From assembly GCA_937885235.1 (NCBI GenBank), contig CAKZZK010000069.1, positions 1 to 16,212 of the forward strand: a stretch of 16,212 bases of DNA. The letters are read 5' to 3'. The position numbers were made by a program, and so were the translations under genes. This document shows, piece after piece, positions 7,701 through 14,318 of this stretch (its first letter is position 1; every line of letters begins with the position of its first letter). This stretch comes from an uncultured Treponema sp. (GTDB lineage: Bacteria; Spirochaetota; Spirochaetia; Treponematales; Treponemataceae). The notes below the pieces were generated by a model, which was given only the letters and a program-made list of their open reading frames with translations, was not told where the DNA came from and ran no database searches.

Positions 7701-10316
7701 CTACTCCAAAAGCACATTGCTGAAATCATCTTCATCTTCATTATTCTGTAGGTTTTCGTCTATTCCGTCAAGGGGGAATTCATAGACTTCCTCGCCTTCC
7801 GGTTCGACAGAGGGCTTTTTGCTCGTGAGGAAGTCCAGCTGGACGACGAGGGGACTGGAGTCAATGTTATAGCTGTAGCCTGACTGGAAGCGCTCACGCT
7901 TAAGGCGCTGGAGGGCTATGGTCTTGCCTTCGGTGTAGGTGTGGCGCGAGCAGGACTGTGTTGGCTCTGTGCCCTTGAGGTAGTATGCCGTCACGCGGTG
8001 GTTGCCGCATTCCGGCGTCAGCAGTTCTCCGCTTACGGAACAGACCTGCATCTCCACTACGCCTTCGGGAATGGCGCTCACAAAGGTTTTGTACGGCTTG
8101 TCTACGTGCACGTCGTGCATATAGTCTCCCCATGCAACGCCCGCCAGAGTGGAACCCGTCGTGGCGAGACCGAGCGACTGGCCGGGCTTGTCAAAGCCAA
8201 ACCAGAAAGCCGCAGTGTAGTAGGGGGTAAAGCCCACCGTCCATGCGTTGGACCAGTTCTGCGCGGTGCCCGTCTTGCCCGCAGCAGGCATGGTGAAGTT
8301 GTTGCCGCTCTTAGTGGTAAACGTGAGCTTGTTGCCTTTGCCTTTCCGCTTGCCAATTGTCCATGCCGTGGAGTCAAAGTCCGTGCCATAGCGGAGGGTG
8401 CCCGACTGCACGGTCTTTTTGAGCATTTCCTGCATGATGAACGCCGTCTGCGGCGAGATGACCTGAATGCCGTCTCCTTTTGCTTTTTGCGAGGCTCTCA
8501 GCTCTTTTTCTGGATTGAGTATGATTTTGCCGTTGCGGTCTTCCACGTTGCGGATGGCGATGGGTGTCACCTCCTTGCCGTTGTTTGCAAAGCAGGCGAA
8601 CGCCTTTGCCATCTCTATGGGACGCACGGAAGCGGTGCCGAGGCCGAAGGGGTAGACTGGCTCAAAGCTGCGCTCCTGCAGTTCATTCTGGGGGATGCCG
8701 AGTAATGCGGAGGTCCGCTTGATTGCCGCGTCAAAGCCTATCGCATCAAGCACTTTGATGGAAGGGATATTCATGGAGTGGGCGAGGGCGTACCAGAGCT
8801 GCACGTCTCCCTCCCACTGGCCCTTGAAGTCCTGCGGAATATAGGGGGTGCCGTCGGCGTTCCTGAACACCGTGGGCGTGTCGCTGATGATTGATGTCAT
8901 CGTAAAGTCTTGGCTGTCGATAGCGGCGGAGTAATAGAGGGGCTTGAAGGTGGAACCCGGCTGTACCCGCGACTGCACCGCGCGGATGAACTGGTTTGCC
9001 TGATCATATTTTGAGCCGCCGACAAGTGCGTCGATATAGCCCGTTTCGTTTTCTATGGCGACCATGGTCCCTTCGATGGTGGTGCGCTCCTTGTCCTGCT
9101 GTTGCTGTGCATTTCCTATATTGACGAATTCCGTCTTGAGCGAGTCCATGCCGAGCATGAGGGACATCACGTCGAGCACGGGGTTGATGTCGTCTGTGTA
9201 GGTCTTTACCGCCTTGATTTCGTTGCGCTGGTCGCCCACGCGCAGGCTCGGTATATTGAACATGAGACTCAGGAGCGAAGTCATGGGGACATAGATGCGG
9301 AAATCATTGCTGCGGCGCTTGCTCATGGTGTCCTGATAGGACTTGTTTGCATAGGCAATGTAGTCCTTCATCACCTCGTCGGCCATCTGCTGATGCGAGA
9401 GGTTCAGCGTGGTGTTGACGGTGAAACCTTCCGCGTAGATGTCGTCAGCTCCGTAGACCATTTCGCTGAGGGTGCGCCTTACGTACTCGGAGAACCACGG
9501 GGCTTTGTCGTCACTCATATAGTAGGCAGTTGTGCTGGTGCGCGTGTAGTCGAAGTTCGCCCAGTATTCATCAAAGCTTTCGCTGGCTTCTTCCTCCGTG
9601 AGGTAGCCTTCCTCTACCATGGCGCTGAGCACGTCTTTCTGCCGTGAGCGCGCCACGTTCGGATGCTCGAAGGGATTGTAATTCGTGGGGCTTGAAAGCT
9701 GTACGACGAGGATTGCCGCCTCTGCCGGAGTGATTTCGGTGGCGCTGTGACCAAAGTAGTATTTGCTTGCGGTGTTTACCCCGTATGTACCCGCGCCAAA
9801 GTAAATCCTGTTTAAGTAGAGTTCAAGTATCTCGTTCTTGGAATAGCGGCGCTCCATCTGGATTGCCCACCAGAGCTCCATAATCTTGCGCTTAAGCGTG
9901 TAGTCGGTGCGTTTGGTGTAAAGCGTACCGGCAATCTGCTGGGTGAGCGTGGAACCTCCGCCGTAGTTGAGATTGCGCATCTGTCCGTAAAACGCGCGGA
10001 GGATTGCCTTGAGGCGGAAGCCGCGGTGCTCGTAGAATACCCTGTCCTCGCGGGTGATGAGCGCGTCTTTCACGAGCTGCGGCAGCTTTTCAAGGGCTAT
10101 GAGCTCTCGTTTTTCCGCGCCGGTAAATTCGGTTATGAGTTCTCCGTTTATGTCGAGGAGCTTTGTCGGCAATGCTATGTCAAATTCTCTGAAATTTTCT
10201 GTATTTTTTATGTTAAAGGTGCCTGCTAAACCCGCCCCCAGAAGCCCGCCAAAAAGAAGAGCCGTACAGAACAGGAGGAATACAAAGATGAAAGGCACAA
10301 TCTTCCATTTTTTCAT
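7701..10316 (-). CDS. bifunctional penicillin-binding protein 1A (transglycosylase/transpeptidase)
   Basis: An 871-residue class A PBP that polymerises and cross-links peptidoglycan at the outer face of the inner membrane. Residues 1-35 are a signal anchor after MKKWK. The GT51 transglycosylase domain follows, with EDRVFYEHRG (90-99, catalytic Glu90), GGSTLTQQ, RKIMELWWA and KNEILELYLN. The transpeptidase domain has the nucleophile motif STFK (455-458), SMN (514-516) and KTGT (681-684). All catalytic motifs are intact. The frame is open to 10394, but that extension begins right after a terminator, has no Shine-Dalgarno and crosses the promoter. I place the start at ATG 10316, where a near-perfect promoter ends six bases upstream. 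It is co-transcribed with the ParB-fold gene downstream and belongs to the envelope cluster with the PEGA and M23 genes. Confidence 0.95.
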   Translation of the reverse strand: MKKWKIVPFIFVFLLFCTALLFGGLLGAGLAGTFNIKNTENFREFDIALPTKLLDINGELITEFTGAEKRELIALEKLPQLVKDALITREDRVFYEHRGFRLKAILRAFYGQMRNLNYGGGSTLTQQIAGTLYTKRTDYTLKRKIMELWWAIQMERRYSKNEILELYLNRIYFGAGTYGVNTASKYYFGHSATEITPAEAAILVVQLSSPTNYNPFEHPNVARSRQKDVLSAMVEEGYLTEEEASESFDEYWANFDYTRTSTTAYYMSDDKAPWFSEYVRRTLSEMVYGADDIYAEGFTVNTTLNLSHQQMADEVMKDYIAYANKSYQDTMSKRRSNDFRIYVPMTSLLSLMFNIPSLRVGDQRNEIKAVKTYTDDINPVLDVMSLMLGMDSLKTEFVNIGNAQQQQDKERTTIEGTMVAIENETGYIDALVGGSKYDQANQFIRAVQSRVQPGSTFKPLYYSAAIDSQDFTMTSIISDTPTVFRNADGTPYIPQDFKGQWEGDVQLWYALAHSMNIPSIKVLDAIGFDAAIKRTSALLGIPQNELQERSFEPVYPFGLGTASVRPIEMAKAFACFANNGKEVTPIAIRNVEDRNGKIILNPEKELRASQKAKGDGIQVISPQTAFIMQEMLKKTVQSGTLRYGTDFDSTAWTIGKRKGKGNKLTFTTKSGNNFTMPAAGKTGTAQNWSNAWTVGFTPYYTAAFWFGFDKPGQSLGLATTGSTLAGVAWGDYMHDVHVDKPYKTFVSAIPEGVVEMQVCSVSGELLTPECGNHRVTAYYLKGTEPTQSCSRHTYTEGKTIALQRLKRERFQSGYSYNIDSSPLVVQLDFLTSKKPSVEPEGEEVYEFPLDGIDENLQNNEDEDDFSNVLLE

Positions 10317-10322
10317 AGTTGT

Positions 10323-10351
10323 ATAATAGAAGAAAACACTTCCCTTGTCAA
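10323..10351 (-). promoter_or_regulatory. pbp promoter, predicted leaderless
   Basis: Minus strand: TTGACA (10351-10346), exactly 17 bases, TATTAT (10328-10323), then six bases to the ATG at 10316. There is no room for a ribosome binding site. Confidence 0.78.
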
Positions 10352-10394
10352 TGTTAAGTGTCAGGGGAGGAACCCTGCTTTTATTATTGGGCAT

Positions 10395-10417
10395 AAAAAA
10401 ACCGGCCTTTCGGCCGG
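10395..10417 (-). terminator. Rho-independent terminator of the structured RNA
   Basis: Minus strand: stem CCGGCC, GAAA tetraloop, GGCCGG, followed by seven T (10401-10395). It lies upstream of the pbp promoter, so it separates the RNA or PEGA transcript from pbp. Confidence 0.92.
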
Positions 10418-10475
10418 CTGCCCATTAGGCTCCCGGGCGTAAATGGGTGGGAGGGGATAAAATTGTACGCCCGGT
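10395..10475 (-). ncRNA. candidate structured non-coding RNA: H-type pseudoknot plus terminator
   Basis: Minus-strand sequence between the PEGA and pbp genes. CCGGGCGTA (10474-10466) pairs over nine bases with TACGCCCGG (10441-10433). The loop between them ends in CCCATT (10447-10442), which can pair with AATGGG (10426-10421) beyond the stem. This gives an H-type pseudoknot, followed by a perfect terminator hairpin. A perfect -10 TATAAT (10485-10480) lies just upstream and would start an RNA of about 80 bases, but no good -35 is seen. An alternative pairing, CTCCC (10453-10449) with GGGAG (10434-10430), competes with part of this fold. I do not recognise an Rfam family. It could be an independent small RNA or a 3'-UTR/attenuator element of the PEGA transcript. 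Confidence 0.55.
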
Positions 10476-10494
10476 ATATATTATATCGGGCGTA
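10466..10494. repeat. inverted repeat around a -10-like box
   Basis: TACGCCCG (10466-10473) and CGGGCGTA (10487-10494) are perfect inverted arms of eight bases. A further TATA/TATA pairing in the AT-rich middle contains TATAAT on the minus strand. A second copy of CGGGCGTA at 10434-10441 means the 10466 arm has two possible partners. Confidence 0.8.
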
Positions 10495-10556
10495 TATGGC
10501 ATTTTCTTGAATTAAATATGGAGGGCAGGTCAAAAAGCCCATTGCTTGAAGCTTGC

Positions 10557-11561
10557 TCACTCCTCTTCCGAGATGGAGGCATCCAGATTGATGGAGACGG
10601 CATAAGTCCTGCCGTTGACGGCGCTGACTGTCTTGATAAGCTCGTAGCCGCCGATGTTGAAGCGGATGATGTGGTTTCCCTGCGTGACGGGAATGGGGGC
10701 GCTTATATCCTCTAGCTGCTGATCGTCAAGGTAAATCACCGAGTTTTCCGGCGCGGCTATGCGCACGGTGGGCGCTATGTCGCGCAGCTGTATGGCAAGG
10801 TCAATGATTTTTGCCTGCTCAACAGAGAAAGTACGCACCTCGTTCCGGTAGGCATCGCTTATGAGGTTCACCGTGTGCTTACCGGGGGTGAGGAGCAGCC
10901 CCGCCTCGTCAAATTCCACAGCGTTTCCGTCTATGAACACGGTGTATGCCTGTAGCTCCGTGTCTGCGGGAGGGGCGACTGACAGGGTGAGTTTGCCTTT
11001 GTTTATGTAGATTGGCCGCGCTGAGACTTCAAACTCAGATTCAAGGAGGGCGTCCGACGTCCCCTTCATTGCCAGCTGCAGGCGGGTAAACACCGTGTTG
11101 TTCAGAAAGTCTGGAATTGTGTCCACATAGGTGGAATATGCGTCCTTTTTAATGGTATTTTTTGCTTCCAGAGGAATTTTCAGGACAAGGCTCAGCGAGT
11201 TGCCGAAGGTCCCCACGGTGATGCGCTGCCCCTCATAGTCTATGTTTTCAGCTGTCGGCGCGGGGCTGATGTCATTGTAGAGCGACCATGCCACTGAATC
11301 CATCCAGTATGCCACTTCCTGCGGCACCTTGAAGAGCAGCTCTATGCCCTGCACGAAAGTCATATCCTCAGGGAGCGAGATGGCTATCGCATCATTTATG
11401 CCCGCCTGCACGGTATTTTTTTCGCCTGTGGAGAAAACAGGAAGCATGACCGTCTTGTGCACGCGGAAGCTTTCCGCTCCGATGCTCGCTGCGGAAAGCA
11501 CAGTTATAATGAAGAAAATTACGGCTTTAGTTACAGAATCTAGTATTCGATGATGCCCCAT
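10557..11561 (-). CDS. exported PEGA-domain protein
   Basis: About 334 residues from the chosen start. It begins with a basic N-terminus and hydrophobic segment followed by small residues (AVIFFIITVLSAASIGAES), a signal peptide or anchor. The middle is a beta-rich region of unknown type (about 45-190). The C-terminal third contains PEGA-like repeats: YTVFIDGNAVEFDEAGLLLTPGKHTVNL and then NSVIYLDDQQLEDISAPIPVTQGNHIIRF. PEGA domains are surface- or envelope-associated and common in spirochaete exported proteins; no enzymatic motif is present. Possible starts are TTG 11597, ATG 11588, ATG 11570 and ATG 11561. I choose 11561 because a TTGAAA-17-TATAAT promoter ends seven bases before it and the 11570 ATG overlaps the -10. 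It follows the M23 gene directly. Confidence 0.8.
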   Translation of the reverse strand: MGHHRILDSVTKAVIFFIITVLSAASIGAESFRVHKTVMLPVFSTGEKNTVQAGINDAIAISLPEDMTFVQGIELLFKVPQEVAYWMDSVAWSLYNDISPAPTAENIDYEGQRITVGTFGNSLSLVLKIPLEAKNTIKKDAYSTYVDTIPDFLNNTVFTRLQLAMKGTSDALLESEFEVSARPIYINKGKLTLSVAPPADTELQAYTVFIDGNAVEFDEAGLLLTPGKHTVNLISDAYRNEVRTFSVEQAKIIDLAIQLRDIAPTVRIAAPENSVIYLDDQQLEDISAPIPVTQGNHIIRFNIGGYELIKTVSAVNGRTYAVSINLDASISEEE

Positions 11562-11568
11562 ACGTTTC

Positions 11569-11597
11569 ATTATACTCCAAAAAGACATAACTTTCAA
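11569..11597 (-). promoter_or_regulatory. internal promoter of the PEGA gene, predicted leaderless
   Basis: Minus strand: TTGAAA (11597-11592), 17 bases, perfect TATAAT (11574-11569), then seven bases to the ATG at 11561. The -35 begins at the base directly after the stop codon of the M23 gene. Confidence 0.75.
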
Positions 11598-12863
11598 TTA
11601 ATTGTTAAGGAATTCCCGCGGATTTTTCTCGGAGCCGTTTAATTTAATCTCAAAATGCAAATGCGGCCCCGTCGTGAGCCCCGTCAGCCCGACATGGCCT
11701 ATGACCTCGCCCTTGCCCACAGAGGCATCCTTGGCGACAAGCACATCCTTGAGGTGCGCGTAGCGGCTGGTCATGCCCTTGCCGTGGTCGAGGATGATGT
11801 AGTTGCCATATACATAGTCTCCCGCGCCTATTTCCTGGACCTTGCCGCTTTTGCATGCCATGACGTCTGTTCCGAGCGGGGCAGCCATATCTATGCCGCG
11901 GTGAAAGAGCCATTTGCCGCTGATGGGGCTTTTCCTCATGCCGAATTCCGAGGTGAGCACGTAGGAGGCGAGGGGAAGCGTCATTTCATCATCGGGGGTC
12001 AGGAAGAACGCCCGTTCCTCGGGAGAGAAGTATTTGCCGCGTATAAAGTAGAACTGCTCGCCGTTGATGTCGCAGACGGGATATTCCCCTGCAAGCAGGG
12101 CTACGGAGTACTCTTTGGCGAGCAGGATTTCAATGTCAGTTTTTGGCGTCAGGGGAATGTATAGCCCCGCAACGGTGGGCAGGATGAGCGTCTGTCCCTC
12201 CAGTTCCGCATAGCTGTTTGCAATGTGGTTGACGGTTGCAATGCTGTCCTGAGGAACCGAGCAGCTTGCCGACAGCCGGAAGATGTTGTCCCCCTTCTGC
12301 GCGGTGTATGTGTAAAAATTGAGCTCCGGCTCCTTGCCTGCGCGCACAAGCTTGTTTGCGTTCTGCACCTCTTCCTGATACTGGGCAAGGATGATGTTCG
12401 AGCTTCGTGAAAGAAAGTTCGGAATGTGGGGGTAGCGGTATTCCGTCGCCTGCGCAAGCACTGGGAGAAAGGCGGCGATGAGCAGGGCTCCCGTGATACG
12501 CCGTGTTTTCTTGGACAGGAGCAAGCTGAGCGCAATGCAGATGCCGGCTGCCGCAATCAGGACTGCGAGTCCCAAGAGCTTCTGCCCGTGCAGGACATAG
12601 TAGACAAAGGCGCTTATGCCTCCCGCACTCAGGACGAATTTTGTCAAGGCAGAGAAAAATGCTTTTACGCCGTGCTTTTTGCAGCTTTTCACGAGGGCGT
12701 AGATGGCGGCAAGGGCTATGGCGCCGAGCACGGCGGCGGAATATGTCTCTGGGGAGCTTGTCGCCCATTTCCATAACGGAAACACAAAGACAAGCCCCAA
12801 TGCTGTGCAGGCAAGGATAAAAAGACTGCATACGGCAGTTGAAGAAAAAAGTTTCTTTATCAT
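11598..12863 (-). CDS. membrane-anchored LysM / M23 peptidase
   Basis: About 421 residues from ATG 12863. Residues 1-140 contain about five hydrophobic segments, an unusually polytopic N-terminus for this family. A LysM-like peptidoglycan-binding domain follows (about 184-235, YTAQKGDNIFRLSASCSVPQDSI...LEGQTLILP). The C-terminal M23 endopeptidase domain (about 300-420) keeps the zinc ligands H321 and D325 in HRGIDMA and H403 in HLHFE, plus H370 and H401. It should cut peptide cross-links in peptidoglycan or act in septal or envelope remodelling. The frame extends upstream to 12902, but that part crosses the ferredoxin terminator, and MIKKLFSS is a natural start. Weak GGAA precedes the ATG and no convincing promoter is visible. 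It heads the envelope cluster. Confidence 0.9.
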   Translation of the reverse strand: MIKKLFSSTAVCSLFILACTALGLVFVFPLWKWATSSPETYSAAVLGAIALAAIYALVKSCKKHGVKAFFSALTKFVLSAGGISAFVYYVLHGQKLLGLAVLIAAAGICIALSLLLSKKTRRITGALLIAAFLPVLAQATEYRYPHIPNFLSRSSNIILAQYQEEVQNANKLVRAGKEPELNFYTYTAQKGDNIFRLSASCSVPQDSIATVNHIANSYAELEGQTLILPTVAGLYIPLTPKTDIEILLAKEYSVALLAGEYPVCDINGEQFYFIRGKYFSPEERAFFLTPDDEMTLPLASYVLTSEFGMRKSPISGKWLFHRGIDMAAPLGTDVMACKSGKVQEIGAGDYVYGNYIILDHGKGMTSRYAHLKDVLVAKDASVGKGEVIGHVGLTGLTTGPHLHFEIKLNGSEKNPREFLNN

Positions 12864-12880
12864 ACAAATTTCCAGACAAT

Positions 12881-12916
12881 AAAAAACAGGCTCCTGCAAC
12901 ATCGTACAAAAGCCTG
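12881..12916 (-). terminator. Rho-independent terminator after ferredoxin gene
   Basis: Minus strand: CAGGCT (12916-12911) pairs with AGCCTG (12892-12887), with four further weak pairs inside the loop, followed by six T (12886-12881). It lies 60-100 bases after the ferredoxin stop and 18 bases before the M23 start. Confidence 0.7.
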
Positions 12917-12979
12917 CTTGCTGTGTTATCCCTGAATAGCGCTCTGCGATGCTCCCAAAATGACTTTTAGGCTCGCTGC

Positions 12980-13153
12980 TTACTCTTCAGAAATCGCTTC
13001 TACCGGACACACGCTTGCGCAGGAACCGCAGCTTATGCAATCATCGGCTTTGATGGCGCGCTTGTCATTTACTTCGCTAATCGCTGATGACGGGCATTCG
13101 CCCTCACATGCACCGCAGTTAATGCAAGTATCCGCATTGATTTTGTAGGCCAT
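12980..13153 (-). CDS. 2[4Fe-4S] ferredoxin
   Basis: A 57-residue cytoplasmic electron carrier, MAYKINADTC...VEAISEE. It has two classic cluster motifs: C10-x2-C13-x2-C16-x3-C20-P and C39-x2-C42-x2-C45-x3-C49-P. Cross-ligation of the two sets would give two low-potential [4Fe-4S] clusters, typical of clostridial-type ferredoxins in anaerobes. ATG 13153 is preceded by GAGG seven bases upstream. The gene is monocistronic with a terminator at 12881-12916. An inverted repeat at 13185-13200 near its promoter may be an operator. It marks the last host-like gene before the AT-rich R-M island. Such a protein implies an anaerobic or fermentative metabolism. Confidence 0.95.
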   Translation of the reverse strand: MAYKINADTCINCGACEGECPSSAISEVNDKRAIKADDCISCGSCASVCPVEAISEE

Positions 13154-13184
13154 AGTTATACCTCGCTCATAAAATATATAGAAT

Positions 13185-13200
13185 AGAGTACATTTACTCT
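13185..13200. promoter_or_regulatory. inverted repeat AGAGTA-4-TACTCT upstream of ferredoxin gene
   Basis: Perfect six-base arms around CATT, about 32 bases upstream of the ferredoxin ATG. A -10-like TATATT lies between it and the gene on the minus strand, so the dyad covers the -35 region and could be a regulator site. Confidence 0.4.
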
Positions 13201-13275
13201 AACATATCAAACGCAAAAAAGCAACAAAAAAAGATACTTTATAAGATGAAATTGACTATTAGACAGCAATTAGAA

Positions 13276-14019
13276 TTAAGCATTTACGAGCTTTAGATCA
13301 AATAAATTTTGTTCTGCCTCTATTTCACCTTGTGAAAAAATTTTCACTTTCTCATTAGGAATTTCTAATCCCCAATTATCCCAACCAATATAGTTTTTTC
13401 GAGCAAAAAGTTCAATTTTCTTTTGTTCAGGGAACATTTTAGTGATTCCATCAATTACTATTTCGGGTTTTTCGCTATGTTCACCTCTATGGACTGAAAC
13501 CAATTGACGAACATTTCTTGCACCTCTAGGAGTAGGAAATTTTCCCTTTTTGAAAGCTAAAACAAATTCTGTTTGTGACAAAGTATAGCGACCTGGATTA
13601 TGTACTTGTTTATCCCAAACAAATGCTACTGTTTTATATTCAAAGCCCCATGCTTCTCCAAGTTCAATTGAATTAGACATTTGCGGGCCGGTAGTCCACA
13701 TGAACAAAATACAATCATCCTCTGCTATTGACTGAACATTTAACTTTCTAAGTTCATTCAATTTTAAAGTTGGATATTTAAAATTCGCTGCACTTATAAA
13801 AACATTTTTTTCAAATCCTGTATTTATTGTCTTTATACTAGACTTATCATATTGCATTTTTCCGCCGTAATCCCAAGGAGGATCTGCATAAATGACAGCA
13901 TATTTTTTATTTGGTAATATTGGGTAGAGCTCTGACAGAGGATTTCTTTTTGTCCTTCGCTTGGCTTCTGGATTATATTTAGAATATCCATTAATCGCTG
14001 TTTCTGATTTATCTAACAT
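13276..14019 (-). CDS. MunI-like N6-adenine DNA methyltransferase (MT-A70 family)
   Basis: A 247-residue protein of the MT-A70 fold. The catalytic motif is DPPW (46-49) in YADPPWDYGG. Downstream, LFMWTTGPQ, ATVAFVWDK-like and RGEHSEKPEIV are followed near the C-terminus by KIELFARKNYIGWDNWG (about 201-217), which contains the AdoMet-binding part in this permuted family. MT-A70-type enzymes include the bacterial methyltransferase M.MunI, and the endonuclease next door is MunI-like. The enzyme probably methylates adenine in CAATTG and protects the host. It is transcribed divergently from the controller gene; ATG 14019 has AAGG about ten bases upstream. Its -10-like TATAAG lies inside the controller box, so it is probably repressed when the controller protein is abundant. 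Two CAATTG sites occur within the gene itself. Confidence 0.9.
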   Translation of the reverse strand: MLDKSETAINGYSKYNPEAKRRTKRNPLSELYPILPNKKYAVIYADPPWDYGGKMQYDKSSIKTINTGFEKNVFISAANFKYPTLKLNELRKLNVQSIAEDDCILFMWTTGPQMSNSIELGEAWGFEYKTVAFVWDKQVHNPGRYTLSQTEFVLAFKKGKFPTPRGARNVRQLVSVHRGEHSEKPEIVIDGITKMFPEQKKIELFARKNYIGWDNWGLEIPNEKVKIFSQGEIEAEQNLFDLKLVNA

Positions 14020-14046
14020 AAAATAACTACCTTTTCAATAAAAATG

Positions 14047-14070
14047 TTACTTATAGTCCGTTGACTTCTT
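14047..14070. promoter_or_regulatory. C-box (controller protein operator)
   Basis: ACTTATAGTC (14049-14058), then CG, then TTGACTTCTT (14061-14070). This matches the known arrangement of C-protein operators (GACTnnnAGTC-type half-sites flanking a central CGTG-like step), with a good left and a degenerate right half-site. It lies between the methyltransferase and controller genes. Confidence 0.7.
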
Positions 14071-14088
14071 TCTTTAATAATTTAAATT
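14061..14088 (+). promoter_or_regulatory. controller/endonuclease promoter, predicted leaderless
   Basis: TTGACT (14061-14066), 16 bases, TAAATT (14083-14088), then seven bases to ATG 14096. The -35 overlaps the right half of the C-box. Leaderless C-gene transcripts are known from other R-M systems, which fits. Confidence 0.5.
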
Positions 14089-14095
14089 TTTTTTA

Positions 14096-14317
14096 ATGGC
14101 TGTCAATATGAATATCAGAGAAAATTTCGGCAACAGAGTACGCGAATTACGCAATAACTTAGGAATTAGTCAGGAACGATTTGCGTTGAAAATCGATATG
14201 GATAGAACATATCTTGCTTCGGTTGAAATAGGTAAACGAAATATTTCGTTAGAAAATATTTATAAAATCTCTAAAGGTTTAGAAATAAGTATGGAAAAAT
14301 TGTTTGAAGGAATGTGA
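14096..14317 (+). CDS. R-M controller (C) protein, XRE-type HTH
   Basis: A 73-residue DNA-binding protein made essentially of one XRE/Cro-type helix-turn-helix: RVRELRNNLGISQERFALKI followed by DRTYLASVEIGKRNISLENI and KISKGLEISMEKLFEG. The size, fold and position directly before the endonuclease gene mark it as a C protein. Such proteins activate their own promoter and delay endonuclease synthesis until methylation is complete. It most likely binds as a dimer to the C-box at 14047-14070. A second Met four codons in (14108) is an alternative start; the promoter position favours 14096. One base separates its stop codon from the endonuclease ATG, so the two are co-expressed. Confidence 0.9.
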   Translation: MAVNMNIRENFGNRVRELRNNLGISQERFALKIDMDRTYLASVEIGKRNISLENIYKISKGLEISMEKLFEGM

Positions 14318-14318
14318 A

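Noticed and set aside
7941..9647. Plus-strand open frames opposite the PBP gene
   Set aside because: Shadow frames of a gene with all catalytic motifs intact; their translations are Arg/Ala/His-rich without motifs.
10317..10394. 26-residue N-terminal extension of the PBP starting at 10394
   Set aside because: Its ATG directly follows the terminator T-run, lacks a Shine-Dalgarno, and the extension crosses the -35/-10 of the strong promoter. The signal anchor starts naturally at 10316.
10434..10441. Known riboswitch classes (c-di-GMP, fluoride, ZTP, preQ1, SAM-II, guanidine) for the 10395-10475 element
   Set aside because: None of the conserved core sequences I recall is present; only general pseudoknot topology is similar.
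10520..10556. Possible terminator directly after the PEGA gene
   Set aside because: Only four- to five-base stems can be formed near the T-run at 10532-10536, too weak to call.
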